Virus record (IMG/VR): IMGVR_UViG_3300042900_000746
Location: 1 to 64,000 of that record
Source of the DNA: a virus
DNA length: 64,000 nucleotides
Direction: 5' to 3' (one strand)
Under the pieces are notes generated by a model, which was not told the origin of the DNA, made no database searches, and worked only from the letters and a program-made list of their open reading frames with translations. Of the stretch, positions 49,344-59,204 are shown in pieces (within the stretch, counting starts at the first letter, position 1; every line of letters starts with the position of its first letter). The position numbers and the translations under genes are program-made.

Positions 49344-52300
49344 TACTGTTCCTCATAATCTGGATGAGAATTCTCTAAGGTTGTTATATATTCTGGAGTT
49401 GATCCAAATAGCTTTAATTGATATTGATCAAATTTTCTTAATGGAACCCATTTTTCTGGAATCCAATTTGGTGTAGCGCCATTTGCAATAACGCTAGAAG
49501 AATCTGAATGCTTATACACGAAATTAGGAGTTGCAGTTAGATCTGAACCAGCCTGCTTGCTGTGGATGAATGAACCAGGTAAAGGCAGTCCTTCGCTAGC
49601 ATACTGCACGTTATCATAAGCTTCATTCCAATAAACGATATCACCAGATATAGTAACGGCAGTTAGTGATAAATCTTCCCCATCATTTATTAATAAGTTT
49701 CTGACTATAGTTGGATCATCAATCTCAATCTTAAGGAACCAGTGACCAGGATTGGTATTCGATTCAGAAGTAATATTATTGTTTATTGCAAAAGTGCCGT
49801 CAGAATTGGTTGTTATACTATCTGCGGGAGTTCCGTCAAAGAGGTCTAACAAAGTTCTTTCCTTAATCCAATTTAGATCTATTACGTGTTCAAATGGTCT
49901 ATTTTTCCAATAAACCCTACCTACAATTGATACATTTGTTAGCCCGTCAGCTTGGATCGAATACCTTACTGGTGTTGCTTTTACCTGTAAATGAAATTTA
50001 TTATTCATATGTATTTTAAATGGTATGACTTTTTGATATCCAGCGGTTGGTGTATCTGTAATGCCAGAAATCAATATCGAACTTTCATCCAATGTGGCAG
50101 GTATGGAGCCAGTGTATCTAACTATAGTAGTTGCAAAACCATTATCGTTTGTTTGGACTTGAGGGTCTTCAGCGTCAATCTCTGTGCTATAAATGTCAAA
50201 CGACATATTTGGTTTTAAGTTTCCGTTAATATCATAAGATACTATTGATAAATACATTAAATCTTCTGCTGAATCAGTTATATGTGCTGGTGATAGGTAG
50301 GCGTCTATCGATCCATATTCATATTCATTAGTATCAATGTAAACATAGCCTTCTTCTAAGGGATTACTAACTTGATTTATATCAAGGTCTATATTGTTAT
50401 GGTTATTCATATAATCTGATTCATAGATTATCTCATAAGAAGGAGTAGGTGACACAGTTGAAGGGGTAGTGGACAAGTATAAGTTAGCTACGTAAGAATC
50501 TTTTGCGCTGGAATAGACATCTTTATCTACATAAAAAGCGTTATTAACATAATATACGACTTCGTATTCTCTACCCTGGACTGATGGGGTAGCCTCTGAG
50601 AATGGCGAAATAACATTAGTTGCCGTACTCAAATTATTATATAAAGTTTTTCCTGTATATAAATCTTTTACAGATATTTTAGATATATTTTCATATGCCA
50701 GATATAAAGAGTTGCCACTATTTCCAAGAATATTTTCAGTATTATAAAAACTTGCCTTACCTGGTGTAGCTGAATCGGTAAATATTAAATTTCTATACTG
50801 AACAGCTGGTGTAGCTGAATCATTGGCGACATTTACTATTATAGGTGCACCGAATCTAGGTATAGAAGTTAATTCAATATTAAAAAACTTTCCAGTATGA
50901 TTTTGGGTTACTGGATTAGCATAAATATAGTGTTGGTCTTGATCAAGATATAACCAGCCGGTATTTAATCCAGTAAGATATGAACTCTCATTTAGATTAG
51001 TTCTCTTGGCATTGACGTTCACATATGTTTTTTCACTTGACGATATTGAGGAGTTTAAGCTATCTAGTAGTACCTCGGGATTATCTACATAAGCTTCTAT
51101 GCTGTTCGGTGTTGCTGCAAGTTTGACATAATTGATATCATATATATCTTCTAAATCTAAATTAAAAGAAGTTCTATTTAAATCAATAGTCTGCAAAAAT
51201 TTATCTTGATTATAGAAATAATTTTTTGATTCATTTATCTTATTGTAAGTATTATTATTTTCATCAATATAACCACTAAATACATTGGGCGTTGTGGTGG
51301 CAGTGAATATATCATTAGTAATCTTATCGAATGGATAATGAGACGAAGGGGTTGCAGCGTCAACGAGTATATAATTAGGAGTAGTAGAAGAGAAGTTAAT
51401 TGTTGCAGATGTTAGATAGTCTTTAGATCCTATCAAAGTGTTATTTGATGCATAAAATCCATACTTAATATTTGGAGATGATGGAACCAAGTATGAGTTT
51501 TGGGTATATGGATCTATTGCATATCCGCCATGAGAAGAATATGATCCAGAGCGATAAAGATCTTGTATTGCTGGAGTAGCTGCATTTATGTATAGATAGT
51601 TTAGGGATGAACCTGGTGGATATATGATCTTATCTAATAAATCATCTTTAAAAGATATAATTTTATTTTCTTTGCCGGAAGCAGATATATCATTTACGGA
51701 GTTTAATACAATATTAGAAGTTAATACATCAGAATTTTTTACCTCTTGCTTAGTTTCATAAACAGTGGATCCAATTCGTAGATTTGCATTTGTATAGTCT
51801 ATATTTGGTGATGTTAATGTGGTAGAGGTGCTAGGGCTTGGGTCGGATACATATGCTATGGGTGATGTGTTAAAAGAAGCTCTATAACCAGCAACTTCGA
51901 TTGTATCGTATGACTGTGTTCCCTGATTCCATCTAACACTATACGTAGTCTTAACGCTGGCTGCGTCATAGACACTAATTGAATTTGATGCTGGGGTAGC
52001 CTCTGTATTATAATACACGTCATTTGTTACTTTATTTCTAAACTCAAGATCGGTTAAAGTTAATCCATCTTGGTCAAATATTTTTATCAGACTAAATTCT
52101 GGACTTGCAGAGTGAGTAGATAAGAATCTATTTCCAACGTACATATCATCTCTATCTAGATAAGATAGATTGGTATAAAAAGTATTTGTTGCTGCATAGT
52201 TATCGTGGGGCGGTATAACAATTTCGTATGCTACTGCTACTCCTATGCTTTCGAACGGAACGGCAGTAAAAGACCGCACTGGACGCACGCGGATCGTGGG

Positions 52301-54433
52301 GGTCATCTTGTCGATGTTGGCGGACTGATTGCCGTTGGAGAAATTCTTGTACCACGCGAAGACGTTGCCGTTCTCAGAAGAACTCCAATAGGTGAAAGTA
52401 GAAAAATCGTCGCCAAGAGCAACACGGTTTGTATAAATTTCGGCAAGTTCATCTTTCGACGGCAAGAACCAATCTGATTGTCCGCCAGAAACTAGTTCAC
52501 TACAATACACTGCGGCCGATGTTGCTGCCACATTTCCTGATTGAGCAACAATATCAATAGTATTTTGTGCACCCGTACCAATCGCTGTACCGTCAGCGCC
52601 AGAAGCTGCCGAATACTGGTTCGCGCCAGTAGACCAAGTTCTTTGTACTTGTGTTGATACTGGAGCTACCTCAAAATATCTACCCGTAGAGTTTCCTGCC
52701 GTAGATGGGGTAATAAAAATCTTGCCACCACCAGGACCAATATCCCCAATTGCGTAGGATCCGGTACCAGCTTTTCTTCTGGGGGCTTCGTAATCTGAAA
52801 CTGTTCTAGTATAATTTAAATACCAAGAATAATGGATGTCTACTGGAGAATATACATACGAGGGGGTACTACTTATTTTTGTTCCGCCAATTTCAATATG
52901 TCCAGAAAATGATACCGTTGCTGATTCAACTGGATCTATCATTAACTTAGCGTCGTCAAAATCACCAACACCTGGTTGATAGTACTCAGCTGGCAGATCT
53001 GTATCTGTATCGTAAATTGCTGCAATTCGGCTTATACCTTCACCTAGTGTTCCAGCATAATCCCATACTCCATCGCCCCAATTAACATATCCTAAATTAC
53101 TTGGATATTTAATATTCAATTCTTCTACTAACTGCTTAAAGGCTGGAAGTGGCTTACCATCTTCGGAGAAATAATCTGCTGAAGATTCAATATCAGATAT
53201 TTCTAAAATCTCTGGAGTTGCGCCTGAATAATCAGAATCCGGCGTGGAACCGTATGCTCTCCATAGGTCTAACTCTCTTCTAAGAGTTTTCTTGTAGGCG
53301 TCCATAGAGACACCAGGAATGTTCTTAGTGACATCTAAAATTCTTTTTCTATAATTAGAGTTTGACTCTAGATTAAGTCTCGGCAGGCTGACTCGAGCAC
53401 CAAATTCATCAAAGTCATTATATATATTTAAAGGGTCTTGACCATATGTGGTGTTATTAACTTTTAATATTGAAAAATTTCTCATTGTTATTATTTGACG
53501 ATCCACCGCATTATAATAAAATACATAATCTGTAGATCGAGAACTAAAGAATTCCAATAAAGAAGAAACTCTACTCAACGGTATATCATCGCCAACTATT
53601 GTATTGATATTAGCTGGAACATTATATGATACATAACACCATGCTAGTTCATTGATATCTGCGCTATTGATATAGGCATTAATTCCATATAGATCAATCT
53701 TACCGGATATATAATCTAAATTTTCTCCAACTAGGGCATTTAGAAATGCACCGCCAGTTGAGTTGGGGGTCGCTAGACTCGGCGTAGCATCGGCCATTGA
53801 GTCTTCGAATAATGCTGTCCAAGAAGGAAATCTTTTAAGAATATTTCTTACAGAATTAGATATTACTGGAGAAATTGGATTATAAATTCCTATTTCTAAA
53901 TAAAATACTAAACCAAGTTGATTGATGTTTATTTCATCAGCATATATTTCAAGTTCTACTTTTATATATGGCTTTGCATTTCTGATAAAAATAGCGTTGG
54001 TATCTCCACGAAGGGAAGATTTTAGCCACGGTCCATCTTCATCATCTGACTCATACATCTGAATATTAAAAGTGGGAGATATAGTTCCTGGTATATTTGT
54101 AAAAATATGCCTATAACTTAGAATATCTATTCTTGAAGAAGTGTCTATAAACCTTTGAACGTTAGGAGTGGCTTCTTCGTATATTATTTCTCCAATGTCT
54201 GTCATATATATAGCGTTGGAGGTTAGCGGAGTATGGCCACCCAATGTAGATGGTGAAGTCAATTCTGTTCCGACGAATGTTTTATCACCTATCAAATCTA
54301 AGCCAGATGGTGACCTTATAGATGAGTAGTTCTTATACTGATTATTGCTATATAAATTTATAGAGTCAGTTGTCCATATATTGCCAGATTTATTAAAATC
54401 AGAACTTTTTAAAAGTAACAAATATTGCTTCAT
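49343..54433 (-). CDS. Giant tail-fibre protein with lectin-like domain (candidate DGR target)
   Basis: A 1696-residue protein and the likely receptor-binding candidate. Residues ~548-722 form a DUF1566/Lcl-type, C-type-lectin-like domain: IGDIGPGGGKIFITPS, YFEVAP, IGTGAQNT, DWFLPSKDELAEIY, TYWSSSE, then IRVRPVRSF. The rest is beta-rich with about 25 scattered (A/S/T)TP tripeptides. An acidic-aromatic N-terminal region (ILKRFPSWTALFEDSMADAT) may attach to the baseplate. The 3' end of the lectin-like domain shows the base pattern of a DGR variable region (separate entry). Confidence 0.72.
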   Translation of the reverse strand: MKQYLLLLKSSDFNKSGNIWTTDSINLYSNNQYKNYSSIRSPSGLDLIGDKTFVGTELTSPSTLGGHTPLTSNAIYMTDIGEIIYEEATPNVQRFIDTSSRIDILSYRHIFTNIPGTISPTFNIQMYESDDEDGPWLKSSLRGDTNAIFIRNAKPYIKVELEIYADEININQLGLVFYLEIGIYNPISPVISNSVRNILKRFPSWTALFEDSMADATPSLATPNSTGGAFLNALVGENLDYISGKIDLYGINAYINSADINELAWCYVSYNVPANINTIVGDDIPLSRVSSLLEFFSSRSTDYVFYYNAVDRQIITMRNFSILKVNNTTYGQDPLNIYNDFDEFGARVSLPRLNLESNSNYRKRILDVTKNIPGVSMDAYKKTLRRELDLWRAYGSTPDSDYSGATPEILEISDIESSADYFSEDGKPLPAFKQLVEELNIKYPSNLGYVNWGDGVWDYAGTLGEGISRIAAIYDTDTDLPAEYYQPGVGDFDDAKLMIDPVESATVSFSGHIEIGGTKISSTPSYVYSPVDIHYSWYLNYTRTVSDYEAPRRKAGTGSYAIGDIGPGGGKIFITPSTAGNSTGRYFEVAPVSTQVQRTWSTGANQYSAASGADGTAIGTGAQNTIDIVAQSGNVAATSAAVYCSELVSGGQSDWFLPSKDELAEIYTNRVALGDDFSTFTYWSSSENGNVFAWYKNFSNGNQSANIDKMTPTIRVRPVRSFTAVPFESIGVAVAYEIVIPPHDNYAATNTFYTNLSYLDRDDMYVGNRFLSTHSASPEFSLIKIFDQDGLTLTDLEFRNKVTNDVYYNTEATPASNSISVYDAASVKTTYSVRWNQGTQSYDTIEVAGYRASFNTSPIAYVSDPSPSTSTTLTSPNIDYTNANLRIGSTVYETKQEVKNSDVLTSNIVLNSVNDISASGKENKIISFKDDLLDKIIYPPGSSLNYLYINAATPAIQDLYRSGSYSSHGGYAIDPYTQNSYLVPSSPNIKYGFYASNNTLIGSKDYLTSATINFSSTTPNYILVDAATPSSHYPFDKITNDIFTATTTPNVFSGYIDENNNTYNKINESKNYFYNQDKFLQTIDLNRTSFNLDLEDIYDINYVKLAATPNSIEAYVDNPEVLLDSLNSSISSSEKTYVNVNAKRTNLNESSYLTGLNTGWLYLDQDQHYIYANPVTQNHTGKFFNIELTSIPRFGAPIIVNVANDSATPAVQYRNLIFTDSATPGKASFYNTENILGNSGNSLYLAYENISKISVKDLYTGKTLYNNLSTATNVISPFSEATPSVQGREYEVVYYVNNAFYVDKDVYSSAKDSYVANLYLSTTPSTVSPTPSYEIIYESDYMNNHNNIDLDINQVSNPLEEGYVYIDTNEYEYGSIDAYLSPAHITDSAEDLMYLSIVSYDINGNLKPNMSFDIYSTEIDAEDPQVQTNDNGFATTIVRYTGSIPATLDESSILISGITDTPTAGYQKVIPFKIHMNNKFHLQVKATPVRYSIQADGLTNVSIVGRVYWKNRPFEHVIDLNWIKERTLLDLFDGTPADSITTNSDGTFAINNNITSESNTNPGHWFLKIEIDDPTIVRNLLINDGEDLSLTAVTISGDIVYWNEAYDNVQYASEGLPLPGSFIHSKQAGSDLTATPNFVYKHSDSSSVIANGATPNWIPEKWVPLRKFDQYQLKLFGSTPEYITTLENSHPDYEEQ
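52274..52390 (-). other. Candidate DGR variable region
   Basis: About 117 bases coding from TYWSSSE to RVRPVRSF. From the Glu after SSS to the Arg of RPVR, 30 of 34 codons end in G or C and 19 end in C, while neighbouring codons mostly end in A or T. The exposed positions are nearly all N-N-C codons (AAC, GGC, GTC, TTC, TAC, TCC, GCC, ATC, GAC, ACC, CCC), the outcome expected when adenines of AAC codons in a template repeat are randomised. The invariant frame (WSSSE, AW, NF, NGNQ, RVRPVR) matches lectin-fold DGR targets. No template repeat or reverse transcriptase was found in this window. Confidence 0.6.
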
Positions 54434-54445
54434 GCAAAAACCTTT

Positions 54446-55615
54446 TTAATAATTAGAAGATCCTATTATAACAGAATATATATTCACACTTCCAGCTGTA
54501 ACGTATTCTTTTATACTATTTGGCATAAAATCTCTTAATGGTAGCTCTTTGCCATCAGCTGTAAATGTATTAATAGTGACGCCTCTTACAAGATCGGAAG
54601 AAAGCTTTATTTGTTGTTCTATTTCAGATAATGAAACAGTATTTCCAATAGTCATAGAATTTAAATATCGCTTAACAAACATCGCTGCCTGATTTCGCAC
54701 TCCATTAATTATAGTATCTGAGTTACCTGAGGGAATGGTTATTGTAGCTGAAACGTTAATGCTAATTTTCTCTGCTACTCTTACATTGAATCTGACACCA
54801 ACAGGCTTAACAGCACTGATTGCACTTAGAATTGCTTGTGGCAAAGCTTTGATCGCAGATGAAACCTCAGGAACTACAATGACGTCACATGACCCTATTC
54901 CATAAGAGGCTTCACGTATCCTTACGTCTTTCACTCCTTTAACCGAAAGGGCTGCAAATCTTACGGATTCGACTGTGCCTGGAGCCTTAGTCTTCATGGA
55001 AGCTAGTATTCTTCTACGATAATTATCATCAGACTCTGATGTAATATTGGAGTAAATTTCCTTGGGGTTATTGGAGAAAACAACTACTGTTGGCGGTGCA
55101 ATAAAATTATGTTTAGTGAGCGAATTTTTAGGGGCAACATATGAGTTATCTGAGAAATTTGGTTCAGCCCTACCATAGGATCTTGTAGCGCCAGCTGGTA
55201 TAGAAACAGTCGAAGATAATTTGTAGCTATATTGTTTAGTGGTAAAATTAGACACGTCATTGTATAATAATGTACCAGCTGGTATTGTTATTCCTGCGCT
55301 GTGGGGTTTATCTATGAAAAATTCTACGTTAAAAGATTGTCTTTCTTCTGCGACAAAATTTGTAACGGACTTTCTTGAGACACCATATAGATCTCCAATT
55401 AAGTCTAAATTCCTACCAGACGCTGTACTTAAGTTACTTTGCGAAACAGTAAATCTAAATGCCTCATAAAGATCAGATATCTCCGCACTAACTGACTCTG
55501 CGAAGGCTCTAGCAATAGAGCCTGGATAAATGGCTGTAATACCAGCATTTTTTTCAAGCCCATTAAGTATGGAGACTAGGATTTCTGATTTATTTTTAAC
55601 ACCGTAAATAGCCAT
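54446..55615 (-). CDS. Baseplate J-like protein
   Basis: A 389-residue protein of the Baseplate_J family (Mu gp47 / P2 J / T4 gp6-like). Marks: AIARAFAESV-type N-terminal helix (SIARAFAESVSAEISDLYEA), GRNLDLIGDLYGV, ESDDNYRRRILASMKTKAPG, TVESVRFAALSVKGVKDVRI, and the C-terminal INVSATITIPSG. It forms the baseplate wedge of contractile tails. It starts one base after the gp25-like gene's stop in the opposite order, in the classical gp25-J neighbourhood. Confidence 0.85.
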   Translation of the reverse strand: MAIYGVKNKSEILVSILNGLEKNAGITAIYPGSIARAFAESVSAEISDLYEAFRFTVSQSNLSTASGRNLDLIGDLYGVSRKSVTNFVAEERQSFNVEFFIDKPHSAGITIPAGTLLYNDVSNFTTKQYSYKLSSTVSIPAGATRSYGRAEPNFSDNSYVAPKNSLTKHNFIAPPTVVVFSNNPKEIYSNITSESDDNYRRRILASMKTKAPGTVESVRFAALSVKGVKDVRIREASYGIGSCDVIVVPEVSSAIKALPQAILSAISAVKPVGVRFNVRVAEKISINVSATITIPSGNSDTIINGVRNQAAMFVKRYLNSMTIGNTVSLSEIEQQIKLSSDLVRGVTINTFTADGKELPLRDFMPNSIKEYVTAGSVNIYSVIIGSSNY

Positions 55616-55996
55616 TTATGCTCCTAAAGTCTGACTAACAGATAGAACTACTGGTTGATCAATATCTGAAATTATATGAACATCAAAACGAATAGTATCC
55701 TTACTGGTAGGAACTGAATCTATTTTAATATTTCTACCCTTAAAAATACCTTCTCTTTGCAATCCTGTTTGAATTAGCTTTTTGCCAAATTCTCCGGTTT
55801 CTGCAGACTGGGGCATTCCATATAGTAAAGATAAATCAATGCCTAACAGTGGATATATGTAAAAATCTCCAGGCTCTGTCATTAGCCTAATATAAGCCTG
55901 TTGTACATCGCTCTGCATGGAGGAGTTAGTTAAAACGATATCCTTATTGCCACCAATTAATATGTCTCCATTTAGTGTAAAATATAAATCACTCAT
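55616..55996 (-). CDS. gp25-like baseplate wedge protein
   Basis: A 126-residue protein of the GPW/gp25 lysozyme-like wedge family. It has DIVLTNSSMQSDVQQAYIRL, GDFYIYPLLGIDLSLLYGM and a C-terminal beta part (DTIRFDVHIISDIDQPVVLS). Together with the J-like protein encoded next it forms the inner baseplate. GGAGC lies ahead of the J start, so they are co-translated. Confidence 0.82.
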   Translation of the reverse strand: MSDLYFTLNGDILIGGNKDIVLTNSSMQSDVQQAYIRLMTEPGDFYIYPLLGIDLSLLYGMPQSAETGEFGKKLIQTGLQREGIFKGRNIKIDSVPTSKDTIRFDVHIISDIDQPVVLSVSQTLGA

Positions 55997-56642
55997 TCAT
56001 TTCCCTTAATGCCCTTAGGTGAGATTGGTCAAAAGTAAGACCTTCTCTAATGTATTTTACCATTAGATCGATATGCTCTTTCGAATAATTGGAAGAGTAT
56101 GCTTCTAGCAGTCCAACTTGTTCAAAAGTTAAATCGGACAAGTTATCCTCCGAAGTATACGTCTGCTGAGGTATTATCTGCTCTTGATTAAAACCATAGT
56201 CACCAGATATAGTAATGGTCTTTTGATTTTCCTGATCTTCTAAATCGTTCATCCTATCTAAATAATATGAAATACCATTTTGAGCTGAATGAATATTCTT
56301 ATAGTTTAGTTTGACCAACGTAGGTTCCGAGTAATCAGATGAAGAATAGTTAAAATTATAATTATTCCACCTAAGTCCGTCCTCGTTACAGTGCATTCTA
56401 ATTTGATCTCCGAATAAGGATATACTCTTAGATCTACCACTGATGACTATTCCAACTCCGGGGGCAGCAAAGATCTCTATATCTCCCTGATCATTTAATC
56501 GTATAAAACTAGATAAATCAGGGTGAGTTAATCCAACTTCTCTATCAGAAAATTCTTTTCTTTTTTGGACTTCTGATTCAACTGGAAAATTCATTTCCTG
56601 TTTATTCCGTCTATTCATAGCTCCAGTATCTAAGATATCCAT
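55989..56642 (-). CDS. Baseplate-associated protein
   Basis: A 217-residue protein with a basic N-terminus, a beta-rich middle (DIEIFAAPGVGIVISGRSKS, ISLFGDQIRMHCNEDGLRWN) and an acidic helical C-terminus. It lies between the V-type and gp25 genes and overlaps both. The beta segment may be a small spike-tip or gp25-partner domain. No exact family recognised; a virion role is inferred from the cluster. Confidence 0.6.
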   Translation of the reverse strand: MDILDTGAMNRRNKQEMNFPVESEVQKRKEFSDREVGLTHPDLSSFIRLNDQGDIEIFAAPGVGIVISGRSKSISLFGDQIRMHCNEDGLRWNNYNFNYSSSDYSEPTLVKLNYKNIHSAQNGISYYLDRMNDLEDQENQKTITISGDYGFNQEQIIPQQTYTSEDNLSDLTFEQVGLLEAYSSNYSKEHIDLMVKYIREGLTFDQSHLRALREMNE

Positions 56643-57010
56643 TAGTGCACCATAAATCTAGGTATTCCAGTATTTACTACAGAATTTCTTATGTAAAATT
56701 TATTAGTTGCAACATCATCAAAAAAATTAAGTATATATGGATTTGATTCATTTGTATCTCTAAACCCTATTAAGCATCTTGTCCCTAGGGTGGGTGAAAC
56801 TGATTGAACTCCTTTGACTAATGGGCAGGGTACATTTTTTAAAACGTTTCCCATATTTTCAGAGTATTGTTCATCTAAGATAACATCAGCTGTACTACTT
56901 GCCCTATTGTAACTGACTATAATTCCAGGTCTTGTCCTGGACTTTTGCATAGATACGTTGTCTATTTGATCTTGTATTTTTTTATCAAATTTTGGATAAT
57001 TACCTGGCAT
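56642..57010 (-). CDS. Baseplate assembly protein V-like (spike OB domain)
   Basis: A 122-residue OB-fold protein: TRPGIIVSYNRASSTADVIL, VPCPLVKGVQSVSPTLGTRC, LIGFRDTNESNPYIL. The G-x-V...A-V-L and V-P-G-T-C-L-I-F pattern matches the gpV/Mu gp45/T4 gp5-N family. It should sit at the tail tip and hold the spike. It precedes the gp25 and J homologues in transcription order. Confidence 0.72.
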   Translation of the reverse strand: MPGNYPKFDKKIQDQIDNVSMQKSRTRPGIIVSYNRASSTADVILDEQYSENMGNVLKNVPCPLVKGVQSVSPTLGTRCLIGFRDTNESNPYILNFFDDVATNKFYIRNSVVNTGIPRFMVH

Positions 57011-57025
57011 TTTTATTTAGTCCTC

Positions 57026-59203
57026 TCATAGTCTTCCTGTGAACATTTCGCCGTTCATCCATCTCTCTATTACTGGAGCAGATCTGGATGTGGCCCCATT
57101 GCCTGCAAAGGCAAAATATCTTCTTACCCACGCCTTTAAGGTTTCTTCTGTTTGATTCGTATTTCTTAGATAAACCCCTACAGCGTCTGACCATTTAACA
57201 TTACTAATTGGGCCATAAGTAGGTGCCCCGCTTCCTGGAGCGCCCCCATAATCCCCCCATGGCTGAAGTACATGTTGCATTTCTGGAATTTGTCCTAATT
57301 TCTGGTCTGCTGGAAGTGGATAAACTGGATCTCGACCACTAGCCATTTTATACAGCATGAATGCTTGATTTATCGGTATCCACAATCGATCACTAGTTGA
57401 ATTTCTACTATCCGTTATATAAGCTGGAGTTTTTTCATTGGCTTTAGATTTAGCTATACTCGTGAAAAAAGATTCCCATTGATCAAAGTTTGTCAGTCCA
57501 AAATATTCCCACGCTGTTGCAGCCAATTTCCAACCTTCTGTAATTGCTACCGTTGGGAGTGGTGTCATATATGTTTTTTTTCCGTGAGCTAACAAATTAA
57601 TTTGAAAACAACCAAAAGAATAATCTCTGCTATTAAGTATTCTTGGGTTCCAACTGCCGACATTGCCTTCTCTAGCAGTTATTGCAGTAAATAGAGCTGC
57701 CAATTCTGGGTAAGCTATTGTCCCTGCGAGAAGTTGGAAAATTTCATCTTGACTTAATTCTCCAGTATTAGGTACTTTATAGCTTTTAGTATATTTGGAA
57801 TCAAGAATATTTCCTGGAGTTATACCTATACCAAAGCCGAAGTCAATAGTTGAACCTGGCACTGTGGCGGGTGTTGCTGGAGGACCAGTAGTAAAAGCTC
57901 CTCCTGGTCCAGTGTATATCCCTGACCTTGCGGGGGAAAATGCAATATGGAGGTGATTTCTATGACCGCTGTCTGGAAACCATCTAACGTGTTTTAAGTT
58001 AGGAAATCTTAGTTTTATCGCTGCGTCGTCTGCGTCTTTGTCCTCACTAACTCCATATTCAGTTTTTAGTCGATCATCAAAACCTAACAGGTCTGGAATT
58101 AGATGCATGGGGAATGAGTTTATAGCAGTTAGGAACATGTCCATAAAGCCTCTAAATGTATCTAAATTTAGGCTTTCCAGATCGTAGAATGTTCCGGATA
58201 GAGATGTTCCGTTCATAAGATCGAATGCTCTACCAAAACCATGTGCAGAAAGTGTATTACCCTCTGTCATACTGTTCTTTCCTGGACTATCTGACCACCT
58301 AGTCATTCCAAAACCGCCACTAAACTTAATTTTTGTACTTAGTAAAATAAAAAATTCAATTATTGCTGGACAAATATACGCCGTTTGCGGATCAGCGTCG
58401 ATAATTTCTGGTGGAATTATAATGATATTTGAACTTTGATCCACAAGAGGGAATTCAGTTCCTCCATCTTTAGTTCCCAAGTCACGTAATCCATTTGGAA
58501 TATCAAAAGGCCAACCAGATTTTAGATAACTACTATTACCCGCGTATCCTATATTGGCTAAAACGAGTGCTCTTTCAGCGTGCCATGCCCGTTCTTCTAC
58601 TGTGCTGTTATTAGTTAACATAACCATTCTTCCTCCAGCACTTGGATTTCCTGAATCAGTATTGGGTGGCGTATCTCCATGATTTTCTGTGCCAGCTTCT
58701 TTTGATTGGGTTTCAAAAGACACATAATTATCGTACAGGTTTCCTTCCGCTTCTTCAATAAAAGAACTGCCGCCTTGTTTCCCTACAATACTTTCTGCAA
58801 GTATCCTAGCAAACGCAGCACCTCCCCTAAGCTTCGCAGTCTCTGTGGCTCCATCAGCATTTGTATAAGTACCACCTTCTGGATTTTCAATTACTAGAGT
58901 TGAAGTTGAATCAAAAGTTGATTCCGAGCCGGCGGTGATTAGGGAGTTTAAAGAACTCCCAATCGATTTATTATAAAAAGTAGTTGCAAATTTTGGGGAC
59001 CTATATAAAACATCTCCAGATATAGCCTCTGATATGGTTCGGCTAGTAAGAGTTTTGCCAGAAACTCCATTTTTGCCAAAAGTTGTATTTTCAACAACAA
59101 TTTTTCCATTTGGAAAATTTTTACTTTTTGGATAATAACTATCAAAAATAGCATTTGTTATCGACTTAGAGTTTGCCATTTGGCTTTTGTCAATGTTAAC
59201 CAT
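57026..59203 (-). CDS. Tail-associated wall hydrolase (M15 plus lysozyme-like domains)
   Basis: A 725-residue protein. Residues ~320-420 form an M15-type peptidase (SAHGFGRAFDLMNG with H-x6-D, and HRNHLHIAFSPA with the second His pair). After a Gly/Pro linker (FTTGPPATPATVPGS), residues ~480-620 form a lysozyme-like domain (TAREGNVGSWNPRIL with the catalytic Glu, SFGCFQINLLA, LAATAWEYFG). AGGAGG lies ahead of the start. It would pierce the peptidoglycan during injection, cutting both peptide and glycan. Confidence 0.82.
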   Translation of the reverse strand: MVNIDKSQMANSKSITNAIFDSYYPKSKNFPNGKIVVENTTFGKNGVSGKTLTSRTISEAISGDVLYRSPKFATTFYNKSIGSSLNSLITAGSESTFDSTSTLVIENPEGGTYTNADGATETAKLRGGAAFARILAESIVGKQGGSSFIEEAEGNLYDNYVSFETQSKEAGTENHGDTPPNTDSGNPSAGGRMVMLTNNSTVEERAWHAERALVLANIGYAGNSSYLKSGWPFDIPNGLRDLGTKDGGTEFPLVDQSSNIIIIPPEIIDADPQTAYICPAIIEFFILLSTKIKFSGGFGMTRWSDSPGKNSMTEGNTLSAHGFGRAFDLMNGTSLSGTFYDLESLNLDTFRGFMDMFLTAINSFPMHLIPDLLGFDDRLKTEYGVSEDKDADDAAIKLRFPNLKHVRWFPDSGHRNHLHIAFSPARSGIYTGPGGAFTTGPPATPATVPGSTIDFGFGIGITPGNILDSKYTKSYKVPNTGELSQDEIFQLLAGTIAYPELAALFTAITAREGNVGSWNPRILNSRDYSFGCFQINLLAHGKKTYMTPLPTVAITEGWKLAATAWEYFGLTNFDQWESFFTSIAKSKANEKTPAYITDSRNSTSDRLWIPINQAFMLYKMASGRDPVYPLPADQKLGQIPEMQHVLQPWGDYGGAPGSGAPTYGPISNVKWSDAVGVYLRNTNQTEETLKAWVRRYFAFAGNGATSRSAPVIERWMNGEMFTGRL

Positions 59204-59204
59204 A

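Noticed and set aside
49343-54433. Template repeat or reverse transcriptase of a DGR near the variable region
   Set aside because: No AAC-rich near-copy of the region and no YxDD-type protein were found in the window by reading; this needs a computed search of the whole genome.
57000-57194. A 64-codon minus-strand frame
   Set aside because: It lies in another frame of the tail-lysin gene end and has no domain or ribosome-binding site.
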